DNA from: JBFXDI01 sp050181295
GTDB taxonomy: Bacteria; Pseudomonadota; Alphaproteobacteria; Rhizobiales; Aestuariivirgaceae
Length of the DNA stretch: 33,514 nucleotides
Assembly (NCBI GenBank): GCA_050181295.1
Contig: JBFXDI010000032.1
Coordinates: forward strand, 1-33,514
Direction of reading: 5' to 3'
Below the pieces are notes generated by a model. The model was not told the origin of the DNA. It saw nothing but the letters and a program-made list of their open reading frames with translations, and made no database searches. Of the stretch, positions 1 through 8,038 are shown in pieces (within the stretch, counting starts at the first letter, position 1; each line of letters begins with the position of its first letter). The position numbers were made by a program, and so were the translations under genes.

Positions 1-101
1 AGCGCCGTCATGATCGCTCCGCCGGTGCGGAAGGTGATGTAGCGCAGGACATTGAGCGCGGACTCCTGATCCGCGACCGCCACCGACAAGTGATAAAGCA
101 T
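1..101 (-). CDS. mraY: MraY, phospho-MurNAc-pentapeptide transferase (N-terminal fragment, cut by the window edge)
   Basis: Only the first 33 codons are present; the gene runs off the left edge. The translation starts MLYHLSVAVADQES and continues LNVLRYITFRTGGAIMTA, which is the typical MraY N-terminus (short periplasmic start, then the conserved N-V-x-R-Y-I-T-F-R-T stretch before the first membrane helix). MraY transfers phospho-MurNAc-pentapeptide to undecaprenyl phosphate at the inner membrane to make lipid I. It lies 34 bases downstream of murF on the same strand, the usual dcw order. No start alternative was considered because the ATG at 101-99 matches the family. Confidence 0.9.
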   Translation of the reverse strand, partial: MLYHLSVAVADQESALNVLRYITFRTGGAIMTA

Positions 102-135
102 TCCCCTGTTCCCAAGTCCCCCGCGGATCCCCGCG

Positions 136-1542
136 TCAGTGCTTTCCGTACCGTTCCCGGATCGCGTCCACGAGCGGCCCCATGCGGCTGCCGAGCGATC
201 CCTTCACCATCACGACGTCGCCCTTGCGGAGCGCCGCCAGCAACGGCCCTTCGAGGTCCCCCGAAGTCTCGGCATAGGCGCCGCGCCGCTCGGCCGGCAT
301 CGCCTCCATGAGGTGGCGCATGTTCGGCCCGCAGGCGAAGACGGCATCCGTCCCCACGCTTTTCAGCACCGGGGCGAGACCCGCATGGAAGGCTTCCGCC
401 TCGTCTCCAAGCTCCAGCATGTCGCCCAGGACCGCGATGCGGCGGCCGCCCGAGCCCGGCTCGATCTGGCCCAGGAGCGACAGGGCCGCGCGCATGGAGG
501 TCGGATTGGCGTTGTAGCTCTCGTCGATGAGCGTGATGGAGCCGCCCCTGACCGGCAGAACCGTCCTCACACCCCGCCCCTTGGGCGGCTGGAGCCGGCT
601 GAGCGCCAGCGCGGCGCGCGCTAGATCGGCGCCCGCGAGCTTCGCCGCCGCCAGCACGGCAAGGCTGTTCATGACGACATGGCGACCGGGCATGCCGAGC
701 TTGTACTCGACCTTTTCGCCGAAAACCTCCGCCCGCACGCAGGAGCATTCGGCGTGGAGCTTCGTGCAGACGAGCCTCACTTCGGCGCCGGCGTTTTCGC
801 CGAAGCCCACGATCGTGTCGATGCCTGCCGTCCGGGCCGCCTTCGCCAGGCGGTCGAAGAACTCGCTGTCGCGGTTGACGACGGCAGCGCCGCCCGCCTC
901 CACGCCGAGGAAGATTTCCGCCTTGGCGTCGGCGATTTCGGCGAGCGAGGAGAACTGGCCGAGATGGCTTTCGGCGATGGCGGTCACGACCGCGACATGC
1001 GGGCGCGCCATGCGCACGAGCGGCGTGATCTCGCCCGCGTGGTTCATGCCGATCTCGAACACGCCGAAGGCAGCGGCGCGGGGCATGCGGGCGAGGGTGA
1101 GCGGCACGCCCCAGTGGTTGTTGTAGGAGGCGGCGGAGGCGTGCGTCGCGCCCGAAGGATCGAGCGCGAGCTTGAGAGCGTCCTTGGTCGTCGTCTTGCC
1201 GACGCTTCCCGTGACCGCGATCATGCGGCCGCCGGCCCTGGCGCGCGCGGCGACCCCCAAGCGCTCCAGCGCCTTCAGGGGATCGTCGACGACGAGCAGC
1301 GGGCCCGCCTTCCGCATCGCCTCGTCGGTTCGCGAGACGACGGCCGCCGACGCGCCGGCCCCGAGCGCCTTCGCCGCGAAGTCATGCGCGTCATGCTGCT
1401 CGCCGCGGATGGCGACGAAGAGGTCGCCCGGCTGCAGCGTGCGCGTGTCGATCGAGACGCCGCCGACGGGCACGCGAAGCTCGCCCTCCAGCCGGCCGCC
1501 GCTCGCCGCCACCAGTTCCTCAGGCGTCCAGAGCGGGGTCAT
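136..1542 (-). CDS. murF: MurF, UDP-MurNAc-tripeptide:D-Ala-D-Ala ligase
   Basis: Cytoplasmic Mur ligase that adds D-alanyl-D-alanine to UDP-MurNAc-tripeptide, completing the pentapeptide precursor. The 468-residue length fits the family. The ATP-binding P-loop GSVGKTTTK is at residues 112-120, and the N-terminal substrate domain carries the D-T-R motif (IDTRTLQPGDLF, residues 31-42) common to MurE and MurF. The central part has the typical EIGMNHAGEI stretch and the C-terminal domain has DESYNANPTSMRAAL, a MurF hallmark. The ATG at 1542 overlaps the murE stop by four bases (ATGA), which indicates translational coupling. It is followed by mraY. Confidence 0.97.
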   Translation of the reverse strand: MTPLWTPEELVAASGGRLEGELRVPVGGVSIDTRTLQPGDLFVAIRGEQHDAHDFAAKALGAGASAAVVSRTDEAMRKAGPLLVVDDPLKALERLGVAARARAGGRMIAVTGSVGKTTTKDALKLALDPSGATHASAASYNNHWGVPLTLARMPRAAAFGVFEIGMNHAGEITPLVRMARPHVAVVTAIAESHLGQFSSLAEIADAKAEIFLGVEAGGAAVVNRDSEFFDRLAKAARTAGIDTIVGFGENAGAEVRLVCTKLHAECSCVRAEVFGEKVEYKLGMPGRHVVMNSLAVLAAAKLAGADLARAALALSRLQPPKGRGVRTVLPVRGGSITLIDESYNANPTSMRAALSLLGQIEPGSGGRRIAVLGDMLELGDEAEAFHAGLAPVLKSVGTDAVFACGPNMRHLMEAMPAERRGAYAETSGDLEGPLLAALRKGDVVMVKGSLGSRMGPLVDAIRERYGKH

Positions 1543-2996
1543 CGCGTGCTCTCGCCCACGGCTTCGCGGACCGTCTCCTGGTCCGAGAAGGGCAATATCT
1601 CGCTGCCCACGATCTGGCCCGTCTCGTGGCCCTTGCCCGCCACCACCAGGACGTCGCCCGCCTCGAGATCCTCGACAGCGCGGCGGATCGCCTCGCGGCG
1701 ATCACCGATCTCGATGGCGCCCGGCGCCCCTTTCAGAATCTCGGCGCGGATCGTGGCCGGCTCCTCGGAGCGGGGATTGTCGTCGGTGACGTAGACGCGG
1801 TCGGCGATGTTAGTGGCGATCTCGCCCATCTGCGGACGCTTGCCCCGGTCGCGGTCGCCGCCGCATCCGAACACCACCGCCAGACGGCCGCTCGCGTAGG
1901 GCCGGAGCGCCTCGAGCGTCTTGGAGAGCGCGTCGGGCTTGTGGGAGTAATCGACGAAGACGGGCGCGCCTTCGGCGGTTCGCGCGACAAGCTCCAGCCT
2001 GCCGGATGCGCCGACCAGCCTTTCCAGCGCGCGCATGGTCGTGGTCTCGGCACCTCCCGCCGCCAGCACGAGGCCGGCGGCGACGAGGGCGTTCGACGCC
2101 TGGAAGCCACCGACAAGCGGAAGAAGCACCTGATGTAGGCGGCCCGAGAACTCGATCGAAAGCTCCTGCCCGAACCCTTCCCGGCGGCAGGCAATGAGCT
2201 TCAGGTCGCGGCCGCGCTGGCCGACGGTCAGGACCCTCAGGCCGCGGCGCCGGGCGCGCGCCTCGACCTCCTCGGCCTCCGGCGCATCCGCATTGACGAC
2301 CGCCGAACCACCCGGCGGCAAGAGCTCGTCGAAGAGCCGCATCTTGGCCTGGAAATAGTCGTCGGCGGTTGCGTGGTAGTCGAGGTGATCGCGCGACAGG
2401 TTGGTGAAGGCGCCGGCCGTGAACCGCACGGCGTCGAGCCGGAACTGGGCGAGGCCGTGGCTCGAGGCCTCGAGCGCCAGATGCGTCACACCGTCCTCGG
2501 CGAGACGCGCCAGCGCCTCGTGCAGCGTCACCGGATCGGGCGTGGTGTGCGCGAGATACTTTGCGGCGTCCGGCCCCACGACGCCCAGCGTGCCGATGCT
2601 CGCTGCGGCATGGCCTGAGGCTTCCCAGATCTGGCGCACGAAGGAGGCGACCGATGTTTTCCCGCTGGTGCCCGTCACCGCGACGACGATCTCCGGCTGG
2701 CTCGAGAAGAACTTTGCCGCCATCTGCGCCAGCCGGCGGCGCACATTGGCCTCCCGGATCACGGCGCTCGCGGCGGGCGCCTCGAAGCGCGCGGCGTCCG
2801 GCGCCAGCACCGCCGCGGCGCCCCGCGCGACAGCCTCGGGGATGAACCGCGCCCCGTCCGTCGCCGTGCCGGGCACGGCCGCGAACAGGTAGCCCGGCGC
2901 GACCTTGCGGCTGTCGTCGGTCAGCCCCGTGATCTCTATTCCCGCCCATTCCGGCGGCGCGTCCTTGCCGGCAAGGCGGGCCAGGGTCATGACCAT
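1539..2996 (-). CDS. murE: MurE, UDP-MurNAc-L-Ala-D-Glu:meso-diaminopimelate ligase
   Basis: Cytoplasmic Mur ligase adding the third stem-peptide residue. The P-loop GTSGKTS is at residues 109-115. The DNPR motif (406-409), which reads the meso-diaminopimelate side chain, is present, so the substrate is mDAP rather than lysine. I start it at ATG 2996, four bases after the ftsI stop, with AAGGGG in the end of ftsI as a ribosome-binding site; ATG 2990 is an alternative. The open frame extends further upstream to 3161, but that part lies inside ftsI and has no Mur-like sequence. With this start the protein has 485 residues, normal for the family. Its stop overlaps the murF start. Confidence 0.95.
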   Translation of the reverse strand: MVMTLARLAGKDAPPEWAGIEITGLTDDSRKVAPGYLFAAVPGTATDGARFIPEAVARGAAAVLAPDAARFEAPAASAVIREANVRRRLAQMAAKFFSSQPEIVVAVTGTSGKTSVASFVRQIWEASGHAAASIGTLGVVGPDAAKYLAHTTPDPVTLHEALARLAEDGVTHLALEASSHGLAQFRLDAVRFTAGAFTNLSRDHLDYHATADDYFQAKMRLFDELLPPGGSAVVNADAPEAEEVEARARRRGLRVLTVGQRGRDLKLIACRREGFGQELSIEFSGRLHQVLLPLVGGFQASNALVAAGLVLAAGGAETTTMRALERLVGASGRLELVARTAEGAPVFVDYSHKPDALSKTLEALRPYASGRLAVVFGCGGDRDRGKRPQMGEIATNIADRVYVTDDNPRSEEPATIRAEILKGAPGAIEIGDRREAIRRAVEDLEAGDVLVVAGKGHETGQIVGSEILPFSDQETVREAVGESTR

Positions 2997-3000
2997 CGTG

Positions 3001-4719
3001 TCAGTTCCCCTTGGCGGCGGTCCGCTGCTTGGCTTCGGCCTTGACGAGCTTTTCGCGCTCCTCCGGCGTGAGCTTGGGCTCGATGCCGAGCAGGGGTGCG
3101 ATGCGGGCGATGATCTTGCCGCCCGTCGGCACCGCGTTCCAGCCGGAGGTGGCGAAGCCATAGGTGCCCTCGACGGGCTTCGGCTCGTCCAGCATCACCA
3201 GCAGCACGTAGTGGGGCGCTTCCATGGGGAAAGCGCCGATGAAGGAGGTGAGCCGCCGCTCCTTGCTGTAGCGGCCGTTCACGACCTTCTCGGCCGTGCC
3301 GGTCTTGCCGCCCACGCGATAGCCCGGCACGTCGGCCTTCTTGGCGGAACCTTCGAGAGCGTTGAGACGGAAGAGGTATCGGAGCTTCTCGCTGGTCGTG
3401 GGCTTTATGATCTGCTCGGCCATGCTCGCGGCCGTGTCCGGGTCGCGCTTCAGGAAGGTCGGCGGAATGAGCTTGCCGCCGTTCAGGAAGGCGGCGATGA
3501 CCGAGACACCCTGGAGCGGCTGTACGGCAAATCCGTGGCCGAAGGAGGCGGTGATGGTATTGATCTTGGACCAGCGCCTGGGGAGCAGGGGAGCGGCCGA
3601 TTCCGGCACTTCCGTGCGCAGACGGTCGAAGAGGCCGACCCGCTTCAGGAACGCGTAGTGCTGCTCCACGCCCACCGCCAGCGCCATGCGGGCGGTGCCG
3701 ATGTTGGAGGAGTAGGTGAAGATTTCCGGCACGGTGAGGATGCGGCGCTGGCCGCGATAGTCGTCGATCCTCTGGCGCCCGACGATCAGGGGGAAGCGCG
3801 CGTCGAAGCGGCTGTTGAGATCGATCGTGCCGGACTCGAAGGCCATGGCGAAGGTCACGGCCTTGACCACCGAGCCCAGTTCGAACACGCCCGCGGTGAT
3901 CTTGTTGAGGTGCGTCGGCTCGAGCGCGCCCTTGGGCTCGTTGGGGTTGTAGTCGGGCAGCGATGTAAGCGCGAGAACCTCGCCCGTGTGGATGTCGAGC
4001 ACGAGACCGGCGCCGCCGATGGCCTTGAAATGCGGGATGGCCTCGGCAAGCTCGGCTGTGAGCGCATGCTGGATGCGCGTGTCGACAGAGAGCGTGGCGG
4101 GGAAGGCGGCGCGGCGCTCCGGATCGGCGAGGGAGGCCTTGTAGAGCGCGCCCTGGTCGTCGAGATATTTCTCAACGCCAGCGAGGCCGCGCGAATCGAC
4201 GTCCACATAGCCGAGCACATGCGCGGCGAGCCGGCTCATGGGATAGACGCGCCGACGCTCCTCGCGAAAGCCGATGGCCGGCAGGCCGAGGTCGTGGACC
4301 TGCGCCCGCTGCTCGGGCGAGATCTGGCGCTTGATCCACACGAAGGCCTTGTCCTGCGTGAGCTTGCGGCGCAGGTCTCTCGGATCGAGCTCGGGGAGCG
4401 TCGCCGTCAGCATCTCCACCGCCTCGTCGACGTCGATGATCTTGCGCGGCTCGGCATAGAGCGAGGGGATGCTGATGTCGGTCGCGAGCAGGGCGCCGTT
4501 GCGGTCGACGATGTTGGGGCGCGGGATGCGGTACTGCACTTCGGGCGCCGCTTCCTCGCGCTGCATCCAGCCGTCGACGAGTGTCACCTGGCCGAGCCTT
4601 CCCGCGATGACGGCGAGGCACAGCCCGAAGCCGATGCTCAGGAGCCTGAGGCGGCCCGCGCCGGCGAGACCGGCATGCGACGGCCTGCCGAGGAGGGCGT
4701 TGATGGTCCAGCCGCTCAT
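3001..4719 (-). CDS. ftsI: FtsI (PBP3), septal peptidoglycan transpeptidase
   Basis: Class B penicillin-binding protein that cross-links septal peptidoglycan together with FtsW. The 572-residue product has a short cytoplasmic N-terminus, one membrane helix at about 24-44, and a dimerisation domain beginning with RIPRPNIVDRNG. The transpeptidase domain carries the three active-site motifs: SVVK (catalytic Ser283, Lys286), SSN (337-339) and KTGT (472-475). ATG at 4719 overlaps the ftsL stop by four bases. The open frame continues upstream into ftsL and rsmH, but that extension is a high-GC artefact. The protein acts at the divisome and is a beta-lactam target. Confidence 0.97.
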   Translation of the reverse strand: MSGWTINALLGRPSHAGLAGAGRLRLLSIGFGLCLAVIAGRLGQVTLVDGWMQREEAAPEVQYRIPRPNIVDRNGALLATDISIPSLYAEPRKIIDVDEAVEMLTATLPELDPRDLRRKLTQDKAFVWIKRQISPEQRAQVHDLGLPAIGFREERRRVYPMSRLAAHVLGYVDVDSRGLAGVEKYLDDQGALYKASLADPERRAAFPATLSVDTRIQHALTAELAEAIPHFKAIGGAGLVLDIHTGEVLALTSLPDYNPNEPKGALEPTHLNKITAGVFELGSVVKAVTFAMAFESGTIDLNSRFDARFPLIVGRQRIDDYRGQRRILTVPEIFTYSSNIGTARMALAVGVEQHYAFLKRVGLFDRLRTEVPESAAPLLPRRWSKINTITASFGHGFAVQPLQGVSVIAAFLNGGKLIPPTFLKRDPDTAASMAEQIIKPTTSEKLRYLFRLNALEGSAKKADVPGYRVGGKTGTAEKVVNGRYSKERRLTSFIGAFPMEAPHYVLLVMLDEPKPVEGTYGFATSGWNAVPTGGKIIARIAPLLGIEPKLTPEEREKLVKAEAKQRTAAKGN

Positions 4720-5066
4720 TGAAGGTCCCTCAGCATCTGGGCGAGCGGATCGTCGGGCGATTCCGCGGGGTTCGGGGCGGGACGCTCGGGCAGCCGCTGG
4801 GCGAGCTCCGCTTCCGAGGCGAACTGCAGCGGCTCGGTCGGGCGCATCTTCGCGTGCTCGCGCGCCAGCCGCTCGATGCGCGCGGGCTGCGCGAGGCTCG
4901 CCCATTCCGCCTGCAGCAGGCGCATCTGCTCGCGCTCGCCGGCAATCGCCCTCTCGATGCGAGCCACCTCGCGCTCGCCGCCGCGCATGCGGTGCTCGAG
5001 CGAGTAGAGCAGGAAGGCCGAAACGAGGACGCCGATGACCAGGAAGAGGTTGAACAGTCTCAGCAT
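4716..5066 (-). CDS. ftsL: FtsL, bitopic divisome protein
   Basis: Small (116 residues) bitopic protein placed between rsmH and ftsI, the normal site of ftsL. It has a membrane helix at about residues 5-22 (FNLFLVIGVLVSAFLLYS), then a charged helix at about 27-75 likely to form the coiled coil that pairs with FtsB, and a proline-rich tail. FtsL joins FtsB and FtsQ in the complex that activates FtsWI. Sequence conservation in this family is low, so the call rests on position, size and topology. The start ATG overlaps the rsmH stop by one base (TGATG), and the end overlaps ftsI by four. Confidence 0.9.
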   Translation of the reverse strand: MLRLFNLFLVIGVLVSAFLLYSLEHRMRGGEREVARIERAIAGEREQMRLLQAEWASLAQPARIERLAREHAKMRPTEPLQFASEAELAQRLPERPAPNPAESPDDPLAQMLRDLQ

Positions 5067-6043
5067 CAGCGTGCGGCCCGGTTCTGGACAGGGGCGTCGG
5101 TGCGCGTGGCCGCACGGAGCCTTGCGGAGCGGGCCCGCGGGTTGGCCGCGATCTCCGCCTGCGTCGGCTGCCCAGCGCCCCTGGCGAGCGCCACGAAGGT
5201 GGCGGGGGCGCTTTCGAGAGAGGGCTGATGGCGGGAGGGAAGGGCGCGTCCCGGCATGCGCTCCGCAAGAAAGCGCTTCACGATCCGATCCTCGAGCGAA
5301 TGGAAGGAGACGACCACCAGCCGTCCGCCGGGCGCCAGCAGGATTTCGGCGACGGCGAGCGTGTTGGCGATCTCGTCCAGCTCGTCATTCACCTCGATGC
5401 GCAGCGCCTGGAAGGTGCGGGTGGCCGGGTGCAGCTTCTCGCCGCCCGGCATGCGTCCGATGACGCCCTCGACGAGGGAGGCCAGCTCGCAGGTGCGGGT
5501 GATGGGCCTCACCTTGCGCTCGCGTGCGATGGCGCGTGCGATGGCGCGTGCGCGCTTCTCCTCGCCATAGACGGCGATGATGCGGTGCAGTTCGGCCTCG
5601 GGCAGTTCGTTCACGAGATCGGCGGCGGTGCGGCCGTGAGCGCCCATGCGCATGTCGAGCGGCCCGTCGGTCTGGAAGGAGAAGCCGCGCTCGGGCCGGT
5701 CGAGCTGCATGGAGGAGACGCCGAGGTCGAGCACGATTCCGTCCACGGCATGGATGTCGAGCTCGGCGAGGACTTCCGCCATGTCGGAGAAGCGGCCCTC
5801 GATCAGGGTGAGGCGGTCGGCATAGCGAGCCTTGAGGGCCGCACCGCCCTCGATCGCCGTCGGATCCCGGTCGATGGCGTAGACGCGGCAGTCCGCCGCC
5901 TCGAGGATGGCCTCGGTATAGCCGCCCGCCCCGAAGGTCCCGTCGACATAGATGCCGCCGCTGGCGGGCTTCAGCGCGGCCAGAACCTCCGCCAGCATCA
6001 CGGGCGTATGGCGGCTCAGCGTCTTGGGAGGGGACGTCGGCAT
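5066..6043 (-). CDS. rsmH: RsmH (MraW), 16S rRNA m4C1402 methyltransferase
   Basis: SAM-dependent methyltransferase that N4-methylates C1402 of 16S rRNA. The family start HTPVMLAEVLAAL is followed by the SAM site GIYVDGTFGAGGYTEA, and later by DGIVLDLGVSSMQLD and the VISFHSLEDR-type motif (VVVSFHSLEDRIVKRF). I start it at ATG 6043 (MPTSPPKTLSRHTPV), giving 325 residues. An in-frame start at 6091 would add 16 residues, but these are encoded by a perfect palindrome (6068-6087), so they look like leader DNA. No strong ribosome-binding site is visible at either start. It is the first dcw gene here; mraZ is missing upstream. Confidence 0.93.
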   Translation of the reverse strand: MPTSPPKTLSRHTPVMLAEVLAALKPASGGIYVDGTFGAGGYTEAILEAADCRVYAIDRDPTAIEGGAALKARYADRLTLIEGRFSDMAEVLAELDIHAVDGIVLDLGVSSMQLDRPERGFSFQTDGPLDMRMGAHGRTAADLVNELPEAELHRIIAVYGEEKRARAIARAIARERKVRPITRTCELASLVEGVIGRMPGGEKLHPATRTFQALRIEVNDELDEIANTLAVAEILLAPGGRLVVVSFHSLEDRIVKRFLAERMPGRALPSRHQPSLESAPATFVALARGAGQPTQAEIAANPRARSARLRAATRTDAPVQNRAAR

Positions 6044-6067
6044 TTTTATGCTGTGTTCAAGCTCTTC

Positions 6068-6087
6068 GGGCGGGCGTACGCCCGCCC
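6068..6087. repeat. Perfect 20-bp palindrome in the rsmH leader
   Basis: GGGCGGGCGTACGCCCGCCC is identical to its own reverse complement. It lies 24 bases upstream of the chosen rsmH start, between the start of the dcw operon and the AraC-type gene. It could be an operator for a dimeric regulator, a hairpin in the dcw leader transcript, or a bidirectional terminator stem; no T-tract follows on either strand, which speaks against a simple terminator. TAACGTTA at 6095-6102 is a second small palindrome nearby. Confidence 0.7.
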
Positions 6088-6180
6088 ACACCGGTAACGT
6101 TAACGCCCTTTAGGACATTGCGCCGGGCGTCATTAACAAAGGGTTGCGGGAGGCCCCGCGCAAGGGCTGAAACCGCCGGA

Positions 6181-6936
6181 TTATCCGTCTCGGTAGGCCT
6201 TGGGGGTCAGGCCCACCGACTTGCGGAACTGGCGGGTGAAGGCGGCCTGGTCGGCGTAGCCGCATTCGAGCGCGATGCGGCTGATCGGCAGGTCGCCCTG
6301 GCGAAGGCGGCTGCAGGCATGCTCGATCCGCGCCCGCGTCACATACTGGCCGGCCGAGAGGCCGAAGAGGTCGCGGATGCGCCGGTCGAGCTGGAACACC
6401 GAGAGCCTGGCGCGCGCGGCTAGATCGGGCAGCCGCAGCGGGCTGTCCAGATGCTCCCGGACATAGTCGAGCGTGCCGGAGAGGGCATCGAGCTGCGGGC
6501 CGGGACCGGCGGCCGTCGGGACATCGCGCGTGATGCCGGCAAGCCCGGCGACGCGGCCGTCGCCGCCGGGGAGCGGCTCCTTCCAGGTGAGGCCCCAGCC
6601 CTCGCGGCCGCCAGGATAAAGGTGCAGCTCGAGCTGGCCGTGGATGGAGCCCCCCGCGAGCACCGCCTCGTCCTGTCGGGCAAAGGCTTCGCCTAGCGGG
6701 GCCGGGAAGACCTCGCGGGGATTGCGGCCCAGAAGGTCGGTCTTGCGCTTGAGGCCACAGCGTTCCACCAAGGTGTCGTTGACGGCAACGTAATATCCCT
6801 CACGATCCTTCAGAAAGAAGACGGTATCCGGCACCCGGTCGAAGAGCTCATCACCGAGAAAGGGCCTGGCAAGCGTCGCCGCGAACCTCTCCCTCAAGCT
6901 TCCGTCCTTCCCCATGGCGGCTGCATTTTGTGCCAT
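6181..6936 (-). CDS. PAS-domain AraC-family regulator, probably of hydroxyproline catabolism (LhpR-like)
   Basis: The protein has a PAS-like sensor domain in its first half (DTVFFLKDREGYYVAVNDT...GRNPREVFPAP), and a C-terminal double helix-turn-helix AraC DNA-binding domain (LDYVREHLDSPLRLPDLAARA ... SRIALECGYADQAAFTRQFRKSVGLTPKAYR). It is divergent from the hydroxyproline genes, which suggests it senses hydroxyproline or an intermediate and activates them. I chose ATG 6936 (251 residues), with GGGA just upstream. A GTG at 7002 would add 22 residues and leave only 44 bases to the divergent gene; ATG 6915 is also possible. The regulatory target is inferred from position. Confidence 0.85.
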   Translation of the reverse strand: MAQNAAAMGKDGSLRERFAATLARPFLGDELFDRVPDTVFFLKDREGYYVAVNDTLVERCGLKRKTDLLGRNPREVFPAPLGEAFARQDEAVLAGGSIHGQLELHLYPGGREGWGLTWKEPLPGGDGRVAGLAGITRDVPTAAGPGPQLDALSGTLDYVREHLDSPLRLPDLAARARLSVFQLDRRIRDLFGLSAGQYVTRARIEHACSRLRQGDLPISRIALECGYADQAAFTRQFRKSVGLTPKAYRDG

Positions 6937-7006
6937 TTCCCGATTCCCAGCCAGCGAATCCGGCAATACGGCAGGGTCCAAATCTGCGATAGTCCGCTGC
7001 ACAGAC

Positions 7007-7026
7007 GCGAGGGAGACGCCCCTCGC
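7007..7026. promoter_or_regulatory. Inverted repeat in the regulator/deaminase intergenic region
   Basis: GCGAGGG (7007-7013) and CCCTCGC (7020-7026) are perfect 7-base inverted arms separated by AGACGC. The repeat sits about 20 bases upstream of the deaminase start, just before its strong ribosome-binding site (AGGAGGAGGAG). It may be an operator for the divergent AraC-type regulator or a hairpin in the 5' leader. AraC proteins usually bind direct repeats, so an mRNA hairpin is equally possible. Confidence 0.4.
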
Positions 7027-7046
7027 ACGAGGAGGAGGAGACGCCC

Positions 7047-8021
7047 ATGTCGAGCAACATTTTCCGGGGCTGCATGCCCGCGCTGATGACCCCCTGCAAG
7101 GCCGACCGGACGCCGGACTTCGACGCGCTGGTCTCCAAGGCCAAGGAACTCATCGCCGCCGGCATGTCGGCGGTCGTCTATTGCGGCTCCATGGGCGACT
7201 GGCCGCTCCTCACCGACGAGGAGCGGATGGAGGGTGTCGAGCGGCTCGTCAAGGCCGGCATCCCGGTCGTCGTCGGCACCGGTGCCCAGAACCCTGCGCG
7301 AGCCGCAGCCCTCGCCGCCCATGCCAAGAAGGTCGGCGCCAAGGGCCTCATGCTCATTCCGCGCGTCCTTTCCCGCGGAACCTCGCCCGCCGCGCAGCGC
7401 GCGCATTTCGCCGCAATCCTCAAGGCCGGCGTCGACCTGCCGTCGGTCATCTACAACAGCCCGTACTACGGCTTCGAGACCAAGGCCGATCTCTTCTTCG
7501 ATCTCCGCTCGGAGTTCCCGCACCTCGTCGGCTTCAAGGAGTTCGGCGGCGCGAAGCCCCTGAGCTACGCGGCCGAGCACATCACCGGTCGCGATCCGGG
7601 CCTCATCCTCATGGTCGGCGTCGACACGCAGGTCTTCCACGGCTACGTCAATTGCGGCGCGGTCGGCGCCATCACCGGCATCGGCAACGTGCTGCCGAAG
7701 GAGGTGCTGCATCTCGTCGACCTCTGCATCAAGGCCGCGGCCGGCGATGCGGACGCCCGCACGAAGGCGCTGGAACTCGACCGCGCGCTCACCGTCCTTT
7801 CGACCTTCGACGAGGGCCCCGATCTCGTCCTCTACTACAAGTACCTGATGGTGCTCGCCGGCAGCCCGGAATATGAGCTCCACTTCAACGAGAGCGATGC
7901 CTTGAGCGCCAGCCAGAAGCATTTCGCCAGGACGCAGTTCGAGCTCTTCCGGACCTGGTACGCCAACTGGACCGGCGCCCGCGCCACGAGCGACGTGACG
8001 CCGCTCCGCCGCGCGGGCTGA
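7047..8021 (+). CDS. 1-pyrroline-4-hydroxy-2-carboxylate deaminase (DapA/NAL family, LhpC/HypD type)
   Basis: Member of the dihydrodipicolinate synthase/N-acetylneuraminate lyase family, 324 residues. The Schiff-base lysine is Lys164 (LVGFKEFGG) and the conserved tyrosine is Tyr136 (VIYNSPYYG). The family GxxGE loop is CGSMGDW (46-52), as in the hydroxyproline-pathway branch and not in lysine-pathway DapA. The whole sequence resembles the LhpC enzymes of pseudomonads, which deaminate and dehydrate pyrroline-4-hydroxy-2-carboxylate to alpha-ketoglutarate semialdehyde. A strong ribosome-binding site precedes ATG 7047. The epimerase starts 17 bases after its stop, so the two form an operon, which supports the call. 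Confidence 0.9.
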   Translation: MSSNIFRGCMPALMTPCKADRTPDFDALVSKAKELIAAGMSAVVYCGSMGDWPLLTDEERMEGVERLVKAGIPVVVGTGAQNPARAAALAAHAKKVGAKGLMLIPRVLSRGTSPAAQRAHFAAILKAGVDLPSVIYNSPYYGFETKADLFFDLRSEFPHLVGFKEFGGAKPLSYAAEHITGRDPGLILMVGVDTQVFHGYVNCGAVGAITGIGNVLPKEVLHLVDLCIKAAAGDADARTKALELDRALTVLSTFDEGPDLVLYYKYLMVLAGSPEYELHFNESDALSASQKHFARTQFELFRTWYANWTGARATSDVTPLRRAG

Positions 8022-8038
8022 GGCCTCCGCCGCATCCC

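Noticed and set aside
2905..4722. Long open frame of about 600 codons on the plus strand, antisense to ftsI and murE
   Set aside because: It is complementary to well-identified genes in high-GC DNA, where antisense frames stay open easily. The predicted residues are repetitive in charge and match no family I know.
5520..5555. Twelve-base tandem repeat inside rsmH
   Set aside because: It encodes the alternating AIARAIAR helix normal for this part of RsmH; comparison with the remembered E. coli protein shows no insertion.
6100..6113. CtrA-like sequence upstream of rsmH (TTAA, six bases, TTAG)
   Set aside because: The spacing is six and not seven bases and one half-site is imperfect, so it does not meet the consensus.
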